DNA of 48,424 nucleotides, taken from Chloroflexota bacterium. GTDB lineage: Bacteria; Chloroflexota; Anaerolineae; Anaerolineales; Anaerolineaceae. The notes beneath the pieces are model-generated. The model was given only the letters and a program-made list of their open reading frames with translations. It was not told the DNA's origin and did no database searches. The stretch lies in the NCBI GenBank assembly GCA_021372725.1, contig JAJFTV010000117.1, positions 1 to 48,424 of the forward strand. The letters run 5' to 3'. Shown here one piece after another: positions 1 to 8,672 of this stretch. How positions within the stretch are numbered: the first letter of the stretch is position 1; every line of letters starts with the position of its first letter. The position numbers were made by a program, and so were the translations under genes.

Positions 1-30
1 GCTCTTTGCGTTGTCAAATACTTATAGGAG

Positions 31-312
31 GTGTTGAAAAAGTGTCCAAAGTTTTGGGCCCGCTACACCCCACCCCTTTATCCCCGCCCCTGTTGGGCGG
101 GGAATTTTATCTTTGTTGGATTTTTCAGCCGTCTTACGGCTGAAAAATCCAACAAAATAGTTTTCTCCCCCTTCCCAGCGGGAAGGGGGGCGGGGGGTTG
201 GGCGTAGAAGCGGGGTAAAGTGCATATCCAAAGTGGCTGTCCATTCTTTTGGGACAGCCACATAAAGGAGTTGGGTGTAATAGATCCAAAACTTTGGACA
301 CTTTTTAAACAC
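31..312. repeat. MITE-like, multi-hairpin element with 27-bp terminal inverted repeats
   Basis: Positions 31-57 and 286-312 are inverted repeats matching at 26 of 27 bases (single difference at 36/307); the conserved core reads GTGTCCAAAGTTTTGG. Between them lie four further stem-loops: 81-103 (9-bp arms, TCCCCGCCC), 112-156 (perfect 21-bp arms, 3-nt loop), 67-bp-downstream C/G-rich arms at 167-189 (CCCCCTTCCC/GGGAAGGGGG), and 233-261 (10-bp arms GTGGCTGTCC). No convincing reading frame crosses it and no clear target-site duplication flanks it. A diverged partial copy is at 37575-37672, which supports a dispersed family. Non-autonomous mobile element is the inference; a large structured regulatory element is the alternative. 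Confidence 0.7.
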
Positions 313-396
313 ACTCCATTTACGGATGAGTTTATGAAAAAGATAAGTGAAGGTATCTGTAAATCGCGTTTTACCCCTGCGGAAGTTGTTGAATGA
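313..396 (+). other. Possible coding remnant after the repeat (27 codons to a stop)
   Basis: Directly after the right inverted repeat an open stretch of 27 codons ends in TGA at 394-396, with an internal ATG at 334 that would give a 20-residue peptide (MKKISEGICKSRFTPAEVVE). It could be the 3' end of a gene interrupted by the element or chance. No family recognised. The rest of 1-405 holds nothing else I can support. Confidence 0.15.
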
Positions 397-405
397 TACA
401 GTTTG

Positions 406-2013
406 CTATGCCAGCCCGGGCGTTCGCCAGACGAACTGACCACTCACCACCGTGCCCAGGACAGTGCAATGCAGGATTTCCATGGGATCGATGCTGAAGA
501 TATCCTGATCCACAATCACGCAGTCTGCCAGGAAGCCGGCTTTGATCTTTCCCAGGCGGTCTTCCACACCGGCCGCGTAAGCCGGGCCAACGGTGTAGCC
601 TTGCACAGCTTCATAGACACTCAAACGCTGTTCAGGGTACCAGCCATCGGGCCCGGGTGTGCCATCCGGCCGCCGGCGGGTTACGGCTGCATGAATCCCC
701 ACCAGCGGATCCCAGACCTCCACCGGGCAGTCGGAACCCAGCGCCAGCACAGCGCCATGCTGCAACTGTGATTTGAGCGCATAACCGCCGGCCGAGCGCT
801 TACCCCAATGCAGGTTGGAGATATCCATATCCGATGTGGCATGCAGCGGCTGCATGGAAGCGATGACCTTCAGCTTGCCGAGCCGGCCGATATCCTGAGG
901 GGAGAGCAGTTGAACGTGCTCAATGCGGTTTCGTAAATTGCCGGTCAGGTTTTTTTGAATGGCCTGTTCATAAATATCCAGCACTTCACGGTTTGCCCGG
1001 TCACCAATGGCATGAATGGCACTGGAAAATCCGGCGGCATTGGCTTTGAACACCGCCTGACGCAGGTCTTCAATATCGTTGGTGGGGATGCCGGTATTTT
1101 CTGGCGCACTGTCAAAACCCTCCAGCATCCAGGCTGTGCGCGGGCCAAGTGCGCCGTCGGCAAACATCTTGACACTGCCGATACGCAGCATGTCATCGCC
1201 AAGACCGGTGCGCAGTCCCAGTTCCACTGCCCGGTCCAAATAGACCATCGGAATGGATTTGGTGATGCGCAGGGTCAGCTCGCCTTGTTGGTGCAACGCC
1301 TGTTCGACGCTAAAAATAAGCGGCGTATCCATATCGTGAACACCGGTCAGACCGACGCGGTGTGCCTGTTGCATTGCCCGGCGGGCTGCAACCGTCAACT
1401 CCGGCACAGACGGTTTTGGGATCAGGCTCTTCACCAGGCCAACTGCATCTTCCAGAAGGATTCCTTCCGGCTCGCCGCTGGGTGTATGGACAATTTCACC
1501 GCCAGCCGGGTTTGGGGTGTCAGCAGTCAGATTCGCCAGCCGCAGCGCATAGGAATTCACCCAGGCTGAATGCCCGCTTTTTGATTCGAGACAGACCGGG
1601 TGATCCGTTGTTACCGCATCGAGCTGTGCAGCAGTTGGGTTTTGACCACCCCACACATTATGATTCCACCCATACCCGGTGATCCAGCTTCCGGCAGGTT
1701 TTTGGGCTGCCATATCGGCAACCGCTTCCAGTACTTCCGTCATGGTCGGTTTTTCGGCGTTAATCGCATCCAAACCAAGTGCGATGTATTCAAGGTGCAG
1801 ATGTGCATCCGTCAGACCGGGTAGCACACAGGCGCCTTTCAGGTCAATGCTGTTCTTAACGCCGGATTGGTCTGACAGGCTGCGGGCTGTGGCATCATCG
1901 CCGGCATACACGAACTGTCCGCCGTGTATCAGCAGTGCGCTGACCAGCGGATTGGAAGGATCCATGGTATGAATGGCTCCGTTAAAAAGCAGTAGATCAT
2001 TTGAATGTGACAT
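406..2013 (-). CDS. Amidohydrolase family 3 protein (YtcJ-like), metal-dependent
   Basis: 535 residues, the usual size of the YtcJ/NfdA-like amidohydrolase-3 group. The N-terminal beta-sandwich strand is followed by the metal motif DAHLH near residue 70, KMFADGALG near 275 (carboxylated-Lys region), HAIGDRA and RIEHVQ (metal His) in the second half, and LGSDCPV near 430. These enzymes hydrolyse C-N bonds of small amides, formamides or N-acyl compounds; the substrate cannot be read from the sequence. Cytoplasmic, no signal peptide. It starts 54 bp after livF on the same strand with no terminator between, so it is probably the last gene of the liv operon, suggesting that the transporter imports its substrate or a related amide/amino acid. 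Confidence 0.85.
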   Translation of the reverse strand: MSHSNDLLLFNGAIHTMDPSNPLVSALLIHGGQFVYAGDDATARSLSDQSGVKNSIDLKGACVLPGLTDAHLHLEYIALGLDAINAEKPTMTEVLEAVADMAAQKPAGSWITGYGWNHNVWGGQNPTAAQLDAVTTDHPVCLESKSGHSAWVNSYALRLANLTADTPNPAGGEIVHTPSGEPEGILLEDAVGLVKSLIPKPSVPELTVAARRAMQQAHRVGLTGVHDMDTPLIFSVEQALHQQGELTLRITKSIPMVYLDRAVELGLRTGLGDDMLRIGSVKMFADGALGPRTAWMLEGFDSAPENTGIPTNDIEDLRQAVFKANAAGFSSAIHAIGDRANREVLDIYEQAIQKNLTGNLRNRIEHVQLLSPQDIGRLGKLKVIASMQPLHATSDMDISNLHWGKRSAGGYALKSQLQHGAVLALGSDCPVEVWDPLVGIHAAVTRRRPDGTPGPDGWYPEQRLSVYEAVQGYTVGPAYAAGVEDRLGKIKAGFLADCVIVDQDIFSIDPMEILHCTVLGTVVSGQFVWRTPGLA

Positions 2014-2067
2014 GTTTATTATTTTACCAATCTTTTGTAAAGTGCAAAACTATAAACCGGCTTATCT

Positions 2068-2796
2068 TTAGCGCGTGACACCCAGATAACTTTCGCGCAC
2101 GCGTGGGTCATCCAGTAAATCGGAACCTTTACCTTCCATTTTTATCTCACCGGTTTCCAATACAAATGCGTGATGGCTGATCTCAAGAGCGATGGCTGCA
2201 TTTTGTTCAACCAACAGGATAGTCAGCCCGCTGCTATTGTTTAGGCGGACGATGGTGTCGATCACCAGGTCGACCATCATTGGCGCCAGTCCCAATGATG
2301 GCTCATCCAGCAGCAACATGCGTGGCGAAGACATCAGCGCCCTGGCAATGGCCAGCATTTGTTGTTCTCCACCCGAAAGTGTCCCGCCAGGCTGGGAAAT
2401 ACGTTCCTTCAAAACAGGAAAGAGTGTAAATACCTCTTCCATATTATTCTGTATCTCATGCTTGTCTTTTCGTGAATATGCACCGAGCAGCAAGTTTTCT
2501 TTGACCGTCAACGGACCGAAGATGCGTCTTGCTTCAGGTACGAGAGTTACGCCGGCATTGACAACTTGAAAGGAATGTTTGGGCAGCAGTTTACCGTCAA
2601 ATAATATCTCGCCGGATGTACAGGCTTTTACACTATTTATAGTTTTCAGCAAAGTCGATTTTCCGGCGCCATTGGCTCCAATCACCGAGGCAATTTCACC
2701 CTTTTTCACGCTCATGTTGATATCGTGCAAGGCATGGATGCCGCCATAAAATACATTGAGGTTATTGACCTTAAGCAGGGGTTGCGTATCTGTCAT
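2068..2796 (-). CDS. livF: Branched-chain amino-acid ABC transporter ATPase LivF
   Basis: 242 residues, standard for LivF. Walker A GANGAGKST near residue 40, Q-loop region, signature LSGGEQQ, Walker B MLLLDEPSLGLAP and the switch His in LLVEQN are all present. The C-terminal part ends with the typical LLDDPRVRESYLG. It forms the ATPase pair with LivG and powers uptake through LivHM. Its ATG lies 26 bp inside the end of livG, with a GAGAGGT ribosome-binding site, indicating translational coupling. Confidence 0.93.
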   Translation of the reverse strand: MTDTQPLLKVNNLNVFYGGIHALHDINMSVKKGEIASVIGANGAGKSTLLKTINSVKACTSGEILFDGKLLPKHSFQVVNAGVTLVPEARRIFGPLTVKENLLLGAYSRKDKHEIQNNMEEVFTLFPVLKERISQPGGTLSGGEQQMLAIARALMSSPRMLLLDEPSLGLAPMMVDLVIDTIVRLNNSSGLTILLVEQNAAIALEISHHAFVLETGEIKMEGKGSDLLDDPRVRESYLGVTR

Positions 2797-3580
2797 TTTG
2801 ACCTCTCTTTGAACCCAGATATGCCTGTATTACCTTGGGATCATTTTGAATTTTTTCAGGGGTGCCAACCGCCAGAACCTCACCCAGGTTTAACACTACG
2901 ATATTGGCGTCTCGACATAAGTCCATCACCACGTTCATGTGATGCTCAATCAAAATGATGCTGTAATGCATCTGTTCATGAATGTTACGTACCATTTTTA
3001 CGAGTTCATTGCATTCATCTTCATTCATTCCGGCAGCCGGTTCATCGAGCAGCAGCAAGTCGGGGTTTGTTGCCATGGCGCGGGCAATTTCGAGACGGCG
3101 TTGGAGACCGTAGGGCAGAATGCCGGCCGGTTTATTCGCTTCATCCTGTAAATTCACCATCTTAAGCAGTTCATACGCCTTCTCTTTTAGTTCATTTTCT
3201 GCCTTGGCGGCATGGGGTGTGCGGATAAATGCCTCGGCCAGTGAGTAATGCGGTTTGCTGTGCAACCCCAGGGCTACATTTTCAAAAACCGACATCTTCT
3301 GAAACAGGCGAATATTTTGAAAAGTACGGCTGATCCCAAGGTGGCAAATCTCGTCCACGCGCTTCCCGCGGATAGTTTTTCCTTTAAAAAGGATATCCCC
3401 TTCAGTTGGCTGAATTGAACCGGTAATCAGGTTGAAAATGGTGGTTTTACCGGCACCATTTGGGCCGATCAACCCCAGCATTTCACCGGACTTCAGATCA
3501 ATATCTACGTTATGAACTGCTCTGACACCGCCGAATTGCATGGTTACATTTTTTATTATCAAAATTGATTCAGTGGCCAT
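2771..3580 (-). CDS. livG: Branched-chain amino-acid ABC transporter ATPase LivG
   Basis: 269 residues. Walker [10 protein letters not shown], the LivG-specific [20 protein letters not shown] segment (shown here only in part: [10 protein letters not shown]), a degenerate signature ([15 protein letters not shown] rather than LSGGQ, as in many LivG), Walker [13 protein letters not shown], and ILIEHHM switch His. The C-terminus has the LivG extension ending [18 protein letters not shown]. Start ATG is preceded by AAGGAG. Partner of LivF; 11 bp downstream of livM. Confidence 0.93.
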   Translation of the reverse strand: MATESILIIKNVTMQFGGVRAVHNVDIDLKSGEMLGLIGPNGAGKTTIFNLITGSIQPTEGDILFKGKTIRGKRVDEICHLGISRTFQNIRLFQKMSVFENVALGLHSKPHYSLAEAFIRTPHAAKAENELKEKAYELLKMVNLQDEANKPAGILPYGLQRRLEIARAMATNPDLLLLDEPAAGMNEDECNELVKMVRNIHEQMHYSIILIEHHMNVVMDLCRDANIVVLNLGEVLAVGTPEKIQNDPKVIQAYLGSKRGQNDRYATPA

Positions 3581-3591
3581 CAGTTTCTCCT

Positions 3592-4479
3592 TTACTTCCC
3601 TGCTGCCTGTTCTGGCTTGCCGCGTTTGAACAGGTTTCGTAGGAAAACTTTTAGGAAAGTGAAATTCATTTCCTTATAACCGAGCAATCCCTGCGGTTTG
3701 AAGATCATAATCACGACAAAGAGCAGACCGTAGATGATTAAGCGCCATTCGGTAAGGAAACGCAATACTTCAGGGATAGCCACAAGAACGAATGTAGTGA
3801 TCGCTGGTCCGATTAAAGATTGCATACCACCGAACACGATAGCAGCCAGCAAATCTGAGGAACGGCCTGCACTGAACATGGAAGGCGAAAGATAAGCCAT
3901 GTAAAAACCGAACAGACCTCCGGCAATGCCGCAATAAACAGCGCTGATAAAAAGAGAGGTCAGCTTGGTACGGAATACATTCACACCCATCATTTGCGCT
4001 GCAACTTCATCCTGGCTGACAGCAATACAATTTTTGCCGAACTGAGAGGTTACAAAATTGTGTGCCAGAAAAAGGGCAATCACAGTCATGGCCAGCACGA
4101 GTGGCAGGGTGGTAAGTTGTGGGATTCCGGTGAAGCCGAACGCTCCGCCGACGGCGTAAGTGTTATTGAGGATAAGGCGAATTGCTTCAGCAAAGCCATA
4201 GGTGGCAATGGCAAAATAATCGCCTGTCAGTTGGCTGCGAAAAGTTGGTATGCCGATGATCAGGCTGCATAGTCCCGCGAACAAGCCACCCAGAAGAAGT
4301 GCCAGGATAAACGGCACATGAAGATGCATATAAAGAACAGCGGTAGCATAACCTCCCAGCGCCATAAAACCGGCGTGTCCGATGGAAAATAACCCAGTAT
4401 AACCGGTCAGGATGGCGAGACCCAATGCTGCGATAATATTGATACCGCCCAGGATGATAATGGTATTGATGTATCCCAT
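3592..4479 (-). CDS. livM: Branched-chain amino-acid ABC transporter permease LivM
   Basis: 295 residues, mostly hydrophobic, with about 8-9 predicted membrane segments. Recognisable LivM features are the N-terminal LAILTGYTGLFSIGHAGFMALGG-type region (core GLFSIGHAGF), the cytoplasmic EAA-like loop around AVSQDEVAAQMMGVNVFRTK, and the C-terminal FKPQGLLG. AAGGAG lies 8 bp upstream of the ATG. Forms the heterodimeric membrane channel with LivH. Confidence 0.92.
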   Translation of the reverse strand: MGYINTIIILGGINIIAALGLAILTGYTGLFSIGHAGFMALGGYATAVLYMHLHVPFILALLLGGLFAGLCSLIIGIPTFRSQLTGDYFAIATYGFAEAIRLILNNTYAVGGAFGFTGIPQLTTLPLVLAMTVIALFLAHNFVTSQFGKNCIAVSQDEVAAQMMGVNVFRTKLTSLFISAVYCGIAGGLFGFYMAYLSPSMFSAGRSSDLLAAIVFGGMQSLIGPAITTFVLVAIPEVLRFLTEWRLIIYGLLFVVIMIFKPQGLLGYKEMNFTFLKVFLRNLFKRGKPEQAAGK

Positions 4480-4490
4480 GCCGGCTCTCC

Positions 4491-5366
4491 TTAGAGTTTC
4501 TCTTTAACATTTTTGCCCATCAACCCGCTTGGGAAGAAAAGCAGAATAATGATCAAAAGCGAAAATGAAAACAAATCCCGGTAGGTAGAGGAAATATAGC
4601 CTGAGATCATTGTTTCGAGTATGCCTAAAAGAAGGCTGCCGACGACCGCACCGGGAAGGCTCCCAAGACCACCGATAACACTGGCGATCATGGCTTTGAT
4701 TGTCACGCTGCCTAGATATGGGTAAACAGCGTATTTGATTCCGTAAAAAATGCCGCTGACCCCAGAAAGGATGCCGCTAATGCCAAAGATAATCAGGGCA
4801 ACTTTATTATTATCGATGCCCATAATCCCGGAGGTTACCATATCCAGGGCACTGGCGCGGATGCCCAGGCCTTGCCGGGTTTTTTGTAAGAACCACCAGA
4901 GCACTCCCAGAACCAGAAATGAAAACACAGCAGCAAACAGATCCATTTTTCCCATGGAAACACCCGCTACTGTAAATGTGCCGGCAGTAATTTCGGGAAA
5001 CTTTCGAAATGCGCCACCAAATGCCAGATTGATGATGTTAACAATCGCCAGATTGGCGCCCATTGCCGAAATCATCATATATAAACGCGGTGCCCCTCGC
5101 ATACGCAGGGGTTTATAGGCACCGGTTTCGACGAAGATTGAGACGGCTACCGTTAATGCCAGTGCCACTACCAGTGCCAACCAGACAGGTAGTTTAAAAC
5201 TGGCCAGAGCATAAAAGGCCGAGAATGCGCCCACAACCATAAAGGCGTCAAATGCCCAGTTTGTAAAATTAAACACACTGTAAACCAGTGCGTATCCGAC
5301 AGCCAGTAAGGCATAAACTGCCCCGATTGAGATACCGCTGACAAGTTGTTGGAAGAAGAGCGTCAA
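4491..5366 (-). CDS. livH: Branched-chain amino-acid ABC transporter permease LivH
   Basis: 291 residues, hydrophobic. It has the LivH N-terminus (QQLVSGISIGAVYALLAVGY), the EAA-like loop RQGLGIRASALDMVTSGIMG, VIGGLGSLPGAVVGSLLLG, and the final FFPSGLMG. The start is a TTG with GGAGG 5 nt upstream; no better in-frame ATG exists at the expected N-terminus. It is separated from livK by a 204-bp gap holding a strong hairpin, so permease and ATPase genes are likely expressed below the binding protein. Confidence 0.92.
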   Translation of the reverse strand: MTLFFQQLVSGISIGAVYALLAVGYALVYSVFNFTNWAFDAFMVVGAFSAFYALASFKLPVWLALVVALALTVAVSIFVETGAYKPLRMRGAPRLYMMISAMGANLAIVNIINLAFGGAFRKFPEITAGTFTVAGVSMGKMDLFAAVFSFLVLGVLWWFLQKTRQGLGIRASALDMVTSGIMGIDNNKVALIIFGISGILSGVSGIFYGIKYAVYPYLGSVTIKAMIASVIGGLGSLPGAVVGSLLLGILETMISGYISSTYRDLFSFSLLIIILLFFPSGLMGKNVKEKL

Positions 5367-5468
5367 GCTGACCTCCTACTCATTCGTAATAATTCGATGG
5401 ATAAAATAGAAACAGTGCTCATTCCTGAAGACGCAAAGGCATATACCAATATTTTAACAAAAATTCTG

Positions 5469-5497
5469 TACAGTCGGGTCCCCGGGACCCGACTGTA
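5469..5497 (-). terminator. Perfect hairpin between livK and livH (attenuator / mRNA-processing site)
   Basis: Arms of 14 bp (5469-5482 and 5484-5497, TACAGTCGGGTCCC and its complement) around one central base. Read on the minus strand the hairpin is followed by AGAATTTTTGTT, a short T run. Partial terminators or 3'-stabilising hairpins after binding-protein genes are common in ABC operons and give excess binding protein over permease; that role is inferred. Confidence 0.75.
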
Positions 5498-5570
5498 ATA
5501 TAAATGGGATTTGATTCAATCCTGAAATTCTGTGCGAGGCCAGATTTCGCTCTGCTCCAACTGTTCAGGA

Positions 5571-6734
5571 TCAAGGTTCGTAAGTCTTAATGAGATTCCA
5601 TTTAGAATCGGCGATTTGCATGATCAGGATAGGCTTATTATGGGGATTGTGAGTATCAGGCTCCATAGTTACCTTGCTGGTGAAAAGCTGGACATCCTTC
5701 ATGTTCTCGATCGCATCCCGCACGCCGACTGGTGTAACCTCACCGTTTGCCTTCAGCGATTCCTTGACGCCATTTTCAATCATATACAGTGCATCCAGAG
5801 CATAGTAAGCATAAATATTGACTTTTTGATTATGCTTTGCTTCAAAAGCAGCATTGTACTCTTTGAATTCCGGCATTTCAGAGGATACACCGCTTGAGAG
5901 ATAAGCACCCTCCAGCTCTTTACCTGCCATGGTGAGCAGTTCATCCGCTACCCATCCATCAACACCCAAATATTGGATGTCTAAATTCAAAGCAGCAGCC
6001 TGTTGAGCAATTAGAGCGATATCACGATAGGTGCCGGTTGGCACAATCAGCAGGTCAGCACCGGACTCAGCTACTTTAGAGATCTGGGCACGGAATTCGG
6101 TATCATTTGCCTGATAGCCTTCCTTCGCGACTACTGTGCCGCCTAATTCGGTGAAATGGTCTTCAAAGAATTGTTGGATACCGACAGAATAGGCACTGGT
6201 GACATCGGTTATGAAGGCAACTTTTGTTTTTCCAAGTTCCTTATAAGCAAAGTCAGCCAGTGCATATCCTTGATAAGGATCGATAAAGCAGGTACGGAAC
6301 ATGAAAGGATGCACGTTGCCATTATCGTCCACAGTTACTTTTATATTGGACGCTGTTGTGGCAATGACTGGAACCTGAGAGGCATCTGCAATCTCAGCAA
6401 TCGGAATGGCGGCGCCTGACCACTCAGGTCCAATGACTGCGACCACTTTGTCTTGTTCAATCAGGCGTTTTGTTGCAGCTACGGCATCGGGGATTTCCGA
6501 GCGGGTATCATACGTGATCAATTCAATTTTGTAGCCTTCAATACCACCGGCTTCATTGATTTCTGCAACCCGGTCTTCGAGTGCCAGTTTTGCATATTGG
6601 CCAACATAAGAGTCAGGCCCGGTAACCTGTGCGACAAAACCAATTTTAATGGTTTTTTCCTGTGAACAGCCAACGAGAAGACCGGACAGGATGACTAATA
6701 GTAACATTATTGAGAGAATACTGTTTCTTTTCAT
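5571..6734 (-). CDS. livK: Branched-chain/hydrophobic amino-acid ABC transporter substrate-binding lipoprotein LivK
   Basis: 387 residues from the chosen ATG, which has AAGGAG 5 nt upstream; an upstream in-frame start at 6779 would add 15 residues in front of the signal peptide and lacks this site. Signal peptide ends in lipobox LVGC, so the mature protein is lipid-anchored outside the membrane. The periplasmic-binding-protein type 1 fold is seen in KIGFVAQVTGP, LALEDRVAEINEAGGIEGY, RLIEQDKVVAVIGPEWSGA and FITDVTSAYSVG. Ligand is probably a neutral or branched amino acid, amide or short peptide; not fixed by sequence. First gene of the liv operon. Confidence 0.9.
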   Translation of the reverse strand: MKRNSILSIMLLLVILSGLLVGCSQEKTIKIGFVAQVTGPDSYVGQYAKLALEDRVAEINEAGGIEGYKIELITYDTRSEIPDAVAATKRLIEQDKVVAVIGPEWSGAAIPIAEIADASQVPVIATTASNIKVTVDDNGNVHPFMFRTCFIDPYQGYALADFAYKELGKTKVAFITDVTSAYSVGIQQFFEDHFTELGGTVVAKEGYQANDTEFRAQISKVAESGADLLIVPTGTYRDIALIAQQAAALNLDIQYLGVDGWVADELLTMAGKELEGAYLSSGVSSEMPEFKEYNAAFEAKHNQKVNIYAYYALDALYMIENGVKESLKANGEVTPVGVRDAIENMKDVQLFTSKVTMEPDTHNPHNKPILIMQIADSKWNLIKTYEP

Positions 6735-7237
6735 TTCGACTCCTTCATTGAATTTGGATAAATGTATCACAACAAACACGCTTCCGGGGAACAGTCTGCA
6801 TGATTATTTAGGAACAATTTTAAAAATAGCAGCATGCTGAATTAACATACTGCCAGATATTTCATATATGGGAAAAGGATTTGCCTCTGGGGGTCTGACG
6901 TTAATCATAATGAATAACCGCAAGATGATGTAAAGAATGGATGAATGTGGCAAGTTACAAATGACTAAATTGTCTTCAAATCTTGAAAAGGTTTTTCCTT
7001 TATGAACAATCCGCCATAGCAGGGTTTTATGGCGATATTATCGATCTTGGCTTGAACCACTAATTAACACTTTGTAAGATTCTAACAAAACAGTATGCAT
7101 ACTCAATCCAGAAAAATAATGATTTTTCTGAAAATTTCTGTTCAACCATTTCTCCGTAAAATGTCTGACTTCCTTGATAAAAAGATAAAAAATTGCGTAA
7201 GAAATTTGCGTTGGTCTGATTCTGCTCTAACAAAATT
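6735..7237 (-). other. Unusually long (~500 nt) 5' leader of livK
   Basis: AT-rich segment with no gene large enough to annotate. If transcription starts from the promoter at 7238-7267, the livK mRNA has a leader of about 495 nt. It contains two hairpins: 7110-7131 (CAGAAAAAT/ATTTTTCTG) and about 7012-7035 (CGCCATA/TATGGCG). It also holds a possible 29-residue leader ORF at 7060-7149 (minus; begins MVEQKFSEKS, with GGAG just before the ATG). I recognise no known riboswitch class. A leader peptide or amino-acid-responsive attenuator is possible but unproven. Confidence 0.4.
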
Positions 7238-7267
7238 ATTATATATTCTACTTATCCGATATGTCAA
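7238..7267 (-). promoter_or_regulatory. Strong sigma-70-type promoter, probably for the liv operon
   Basis: On the minus strand: consensus -35 TTGACA (7262-7267), 18-bp spacer, consensus -10 TATAAT (7238-7243). Transcription would begin near 7231 and run toward livK. Confidence 0.7.
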
Positions 7268-7418
7268 GTGAATTTGAAACGAAAAAAGTGGACCATTGTA
7301 ATGAAAAAACAATAGTGTAGATTGTATGTCTTGCGTGCTTGAACCCAACAATATTTGTTTCGGTTATGATACCTTCATACTGAAAAAATTGTCATCGAAA
7401 TTTCTTTACAGCCGGGCA

Positions 7419-7427
7419 TGCTATAAT
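7419..7427 (+). promoter_or_regulatory. Extended -10 promoter for the Thr-Pro repeat protein
   Basis: TGCTATAAT (TG at 7419-7420, TATAAT at 7422-7427) is a perfect extended -10. No good -35 is needed or seen. The start site would be near 7434-7436, about 60 nt before the CDS at 7496. A 14-codon ORF starting at ATG 7436 lies in this leader. Confidence 0.6.
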
Positions 7428-7495
7428 GGCGAAAGATGAACGCCAGAGTGTTTTCACAAATTTTGTATGATCGTAATTAACGAAAATTTACATCC

Positions 7496-8536
7496 ATGAA
7501 CCTGGATATCAAGACCGCCGTACAAGTTGCATTTTTCCTCTCCATTTTCGGGATCATCCTGGGAGTGCTGTTGGGCATCCGCAATATCCGGGAGGGCCGC
7601 AAGCTGCTTTATTTCAAGAAGCGGCATGATTTGATGGCGAAGGGCTGGCGGCTGATCTTTATTGCAATCGTCCTTAGTGGGTTGGCATTTTTCTTCAACC
7701 GCTATGCCGAACCGGCCATCTATCTGATTTTTCCTCCCTCTCCTACCGTTACCTTGACGCCAACGATCACATTGACACCGACGATTACCCTCACACCTAC
7801 CATAACGAATACCCCCAGCATTACGCCCACGCCGGCCATTTCCAATACACCGGAAATTCCAACACAAATCTATGCACAATTTACCAGCGTTGTGGCGGTC
7901 AATGAAAAGGCAGTCTTCAGTATTCCTCAGATTGCCAGGAAGATTGATGAAGATTACCAACCTGTTAATCCGGCGTTTGAGTTCGAAAACCCAATTGGTA
8001 TCCTGTATGCCACATATTCTTACGACCAAATGGCCGTCGATTCGCAGTGGTCGGCGATCTGGTACCGGGTGGCAGACCGGGAGATTATTTGTTATGAAAC
8101 CAAACCCTGGAATGGGAGTACCGGCGGTTATGGATACACAGAATGCCAGCCATCTTCGGATAAGTGGAAGCCCGGGGAATATGAGGTACAGATTTTTGTT
8201 GGAACGACCTGGACTTCATCAGAGCGGTTTGTGGTGATTGGCGAACCACCGACTCCTACCATTACACCGACACCCACCTGGACGCAAACAGTAACCCGTA
8301 CGGTGACCTCCACCAACACGATCACCCTCACTCCGTCCATCACACCCACCCGAACGTTGACTCCCACCCGTACAATAACGCCCACTCGCAGTCTGACGCC
8401 TACACGGACGGAGACTCCAACCCGTACGCTGACCCCTACCATCACCCGCACACCGACGAAAACTAAAACGCCGACACGAACATTTACACCAACGTTAACC
8501 CCAACGCCTTATCCCACCAAAACGCTGCCTTACTAA
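7496..8536 (+). CDS. Membrane-anchored protein with extracellular domain and Thr-Pro repeats
   Basis: 346 residues, function unknown. Two hydrophobic segments near residues 9-27 and 51-70 anchor the protein, with a basic loop (RNIREGRKLLYFKKRH) between them. A first Thr-Pro linker (residues about 80-118, repeats of the TLTPTIT type) is followed by a globular domain of about 130 residues (FTSVVAVNEKAVFSIPQ to SSERFVVIGE) that looks like an extracellular beta-rich or Ig-like module. A second Thr-Pro-Arg linker of about 90 residues (repeats such as TPTRTLTPTRT) ends the protein. Such linkers are typical of Anaerolineae surface proteins. There is no clear Shine-Dalgarno before the ATG. The repeats are low complexity, so homology calls must rest on the globular part. 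Confidence 0.75.
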   Translation: MNLDIKTAVQVAFFLSIFGIILGVLLGIRNIREGRKLLYFKKRHDLMAKGWRLIFIAIVLSGLAFFFNRYAEPAIYLIFPPSPTVTLTPTITLTPTITLTPTITNTPSITPTPAISNTPEIPTQIYAQFTSVVAVNEKAVFSIPQIARKIDEDYQPVNPAFEFENPIGILYATYSYDQMAVDSQWSAIWYRVADREIICYETKPWNGSTGGYGYTECQPSSDKWKPGEYEVQIFVGTTWTSSERFVVIGEPPTPTITPTPTWTQTVTRTVTSTNTITLTPSITPTRTLTPTRTITPTRSLTPTRTETPTRTLTPTITRTPTKTKTPTRTFTPTLTPTPYPTKTLPY

Positions 8537-8574
8537 TTGCAGAGCTGCCGCGACCGGGTGGCTGATTTGAAAGG

Positions 8575-8595
8575 AAGAGGATAAATTTTCCTCTT
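8575..8595 (+). terminator. Short hairpin between the repeat protein and the PHP gene
   Basis: Arms AAGAGGA (8575-8581) and TCCTCTT (8589-8595) followed by TGTT; weak T tract. It overlaps the most upstream possible start of the next gene, which favours the later start at 8673. Confidence 0.4.
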
Positions 8596-8672
8596 TGTTC
8601 ATGTGGATATTGTTCATGAGCAAGCAAGCTTTTATCCTGTATAATCATCCAATCACATCAGGAGAAACAAAA

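Noticed and set aside
22..443. Two minus-strand frames (96 and 121 codons) across the first repeat
   Set aside because: They are made by the complement of the hairpin-rich element and change character at its borders; no conserved domain.
955..1569. Long plus-strand open frame (204 codons) opposite the amidohydrolase gene
   Set aside because: Lies wholly antisense to a well-supported amidohydrolase with all catalytic motifs; its product is Cys/His-rich and matches no fold, as expected of a shadow frame.
7142..7351. 69-codon minus-strand frame upstream of livK
   Set aside because: Starts upstream of the strong promoter at 7238-7267 and reads through it; composition looks random.
8128..8451. 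Val/Gly/Arg repeat protein on the minus strand
   Set aside because: It is the complement of the Thr-Pro codon repeats of the plus-strand gene and not an independent repeat protein.
7740..8520. Short tandem DNA repeats, considered as a CRISPR-like array
   Set aside because: Units are short, irregular, in frame and encode Thr-Pro linkers; no constant repeat with unique spacers.
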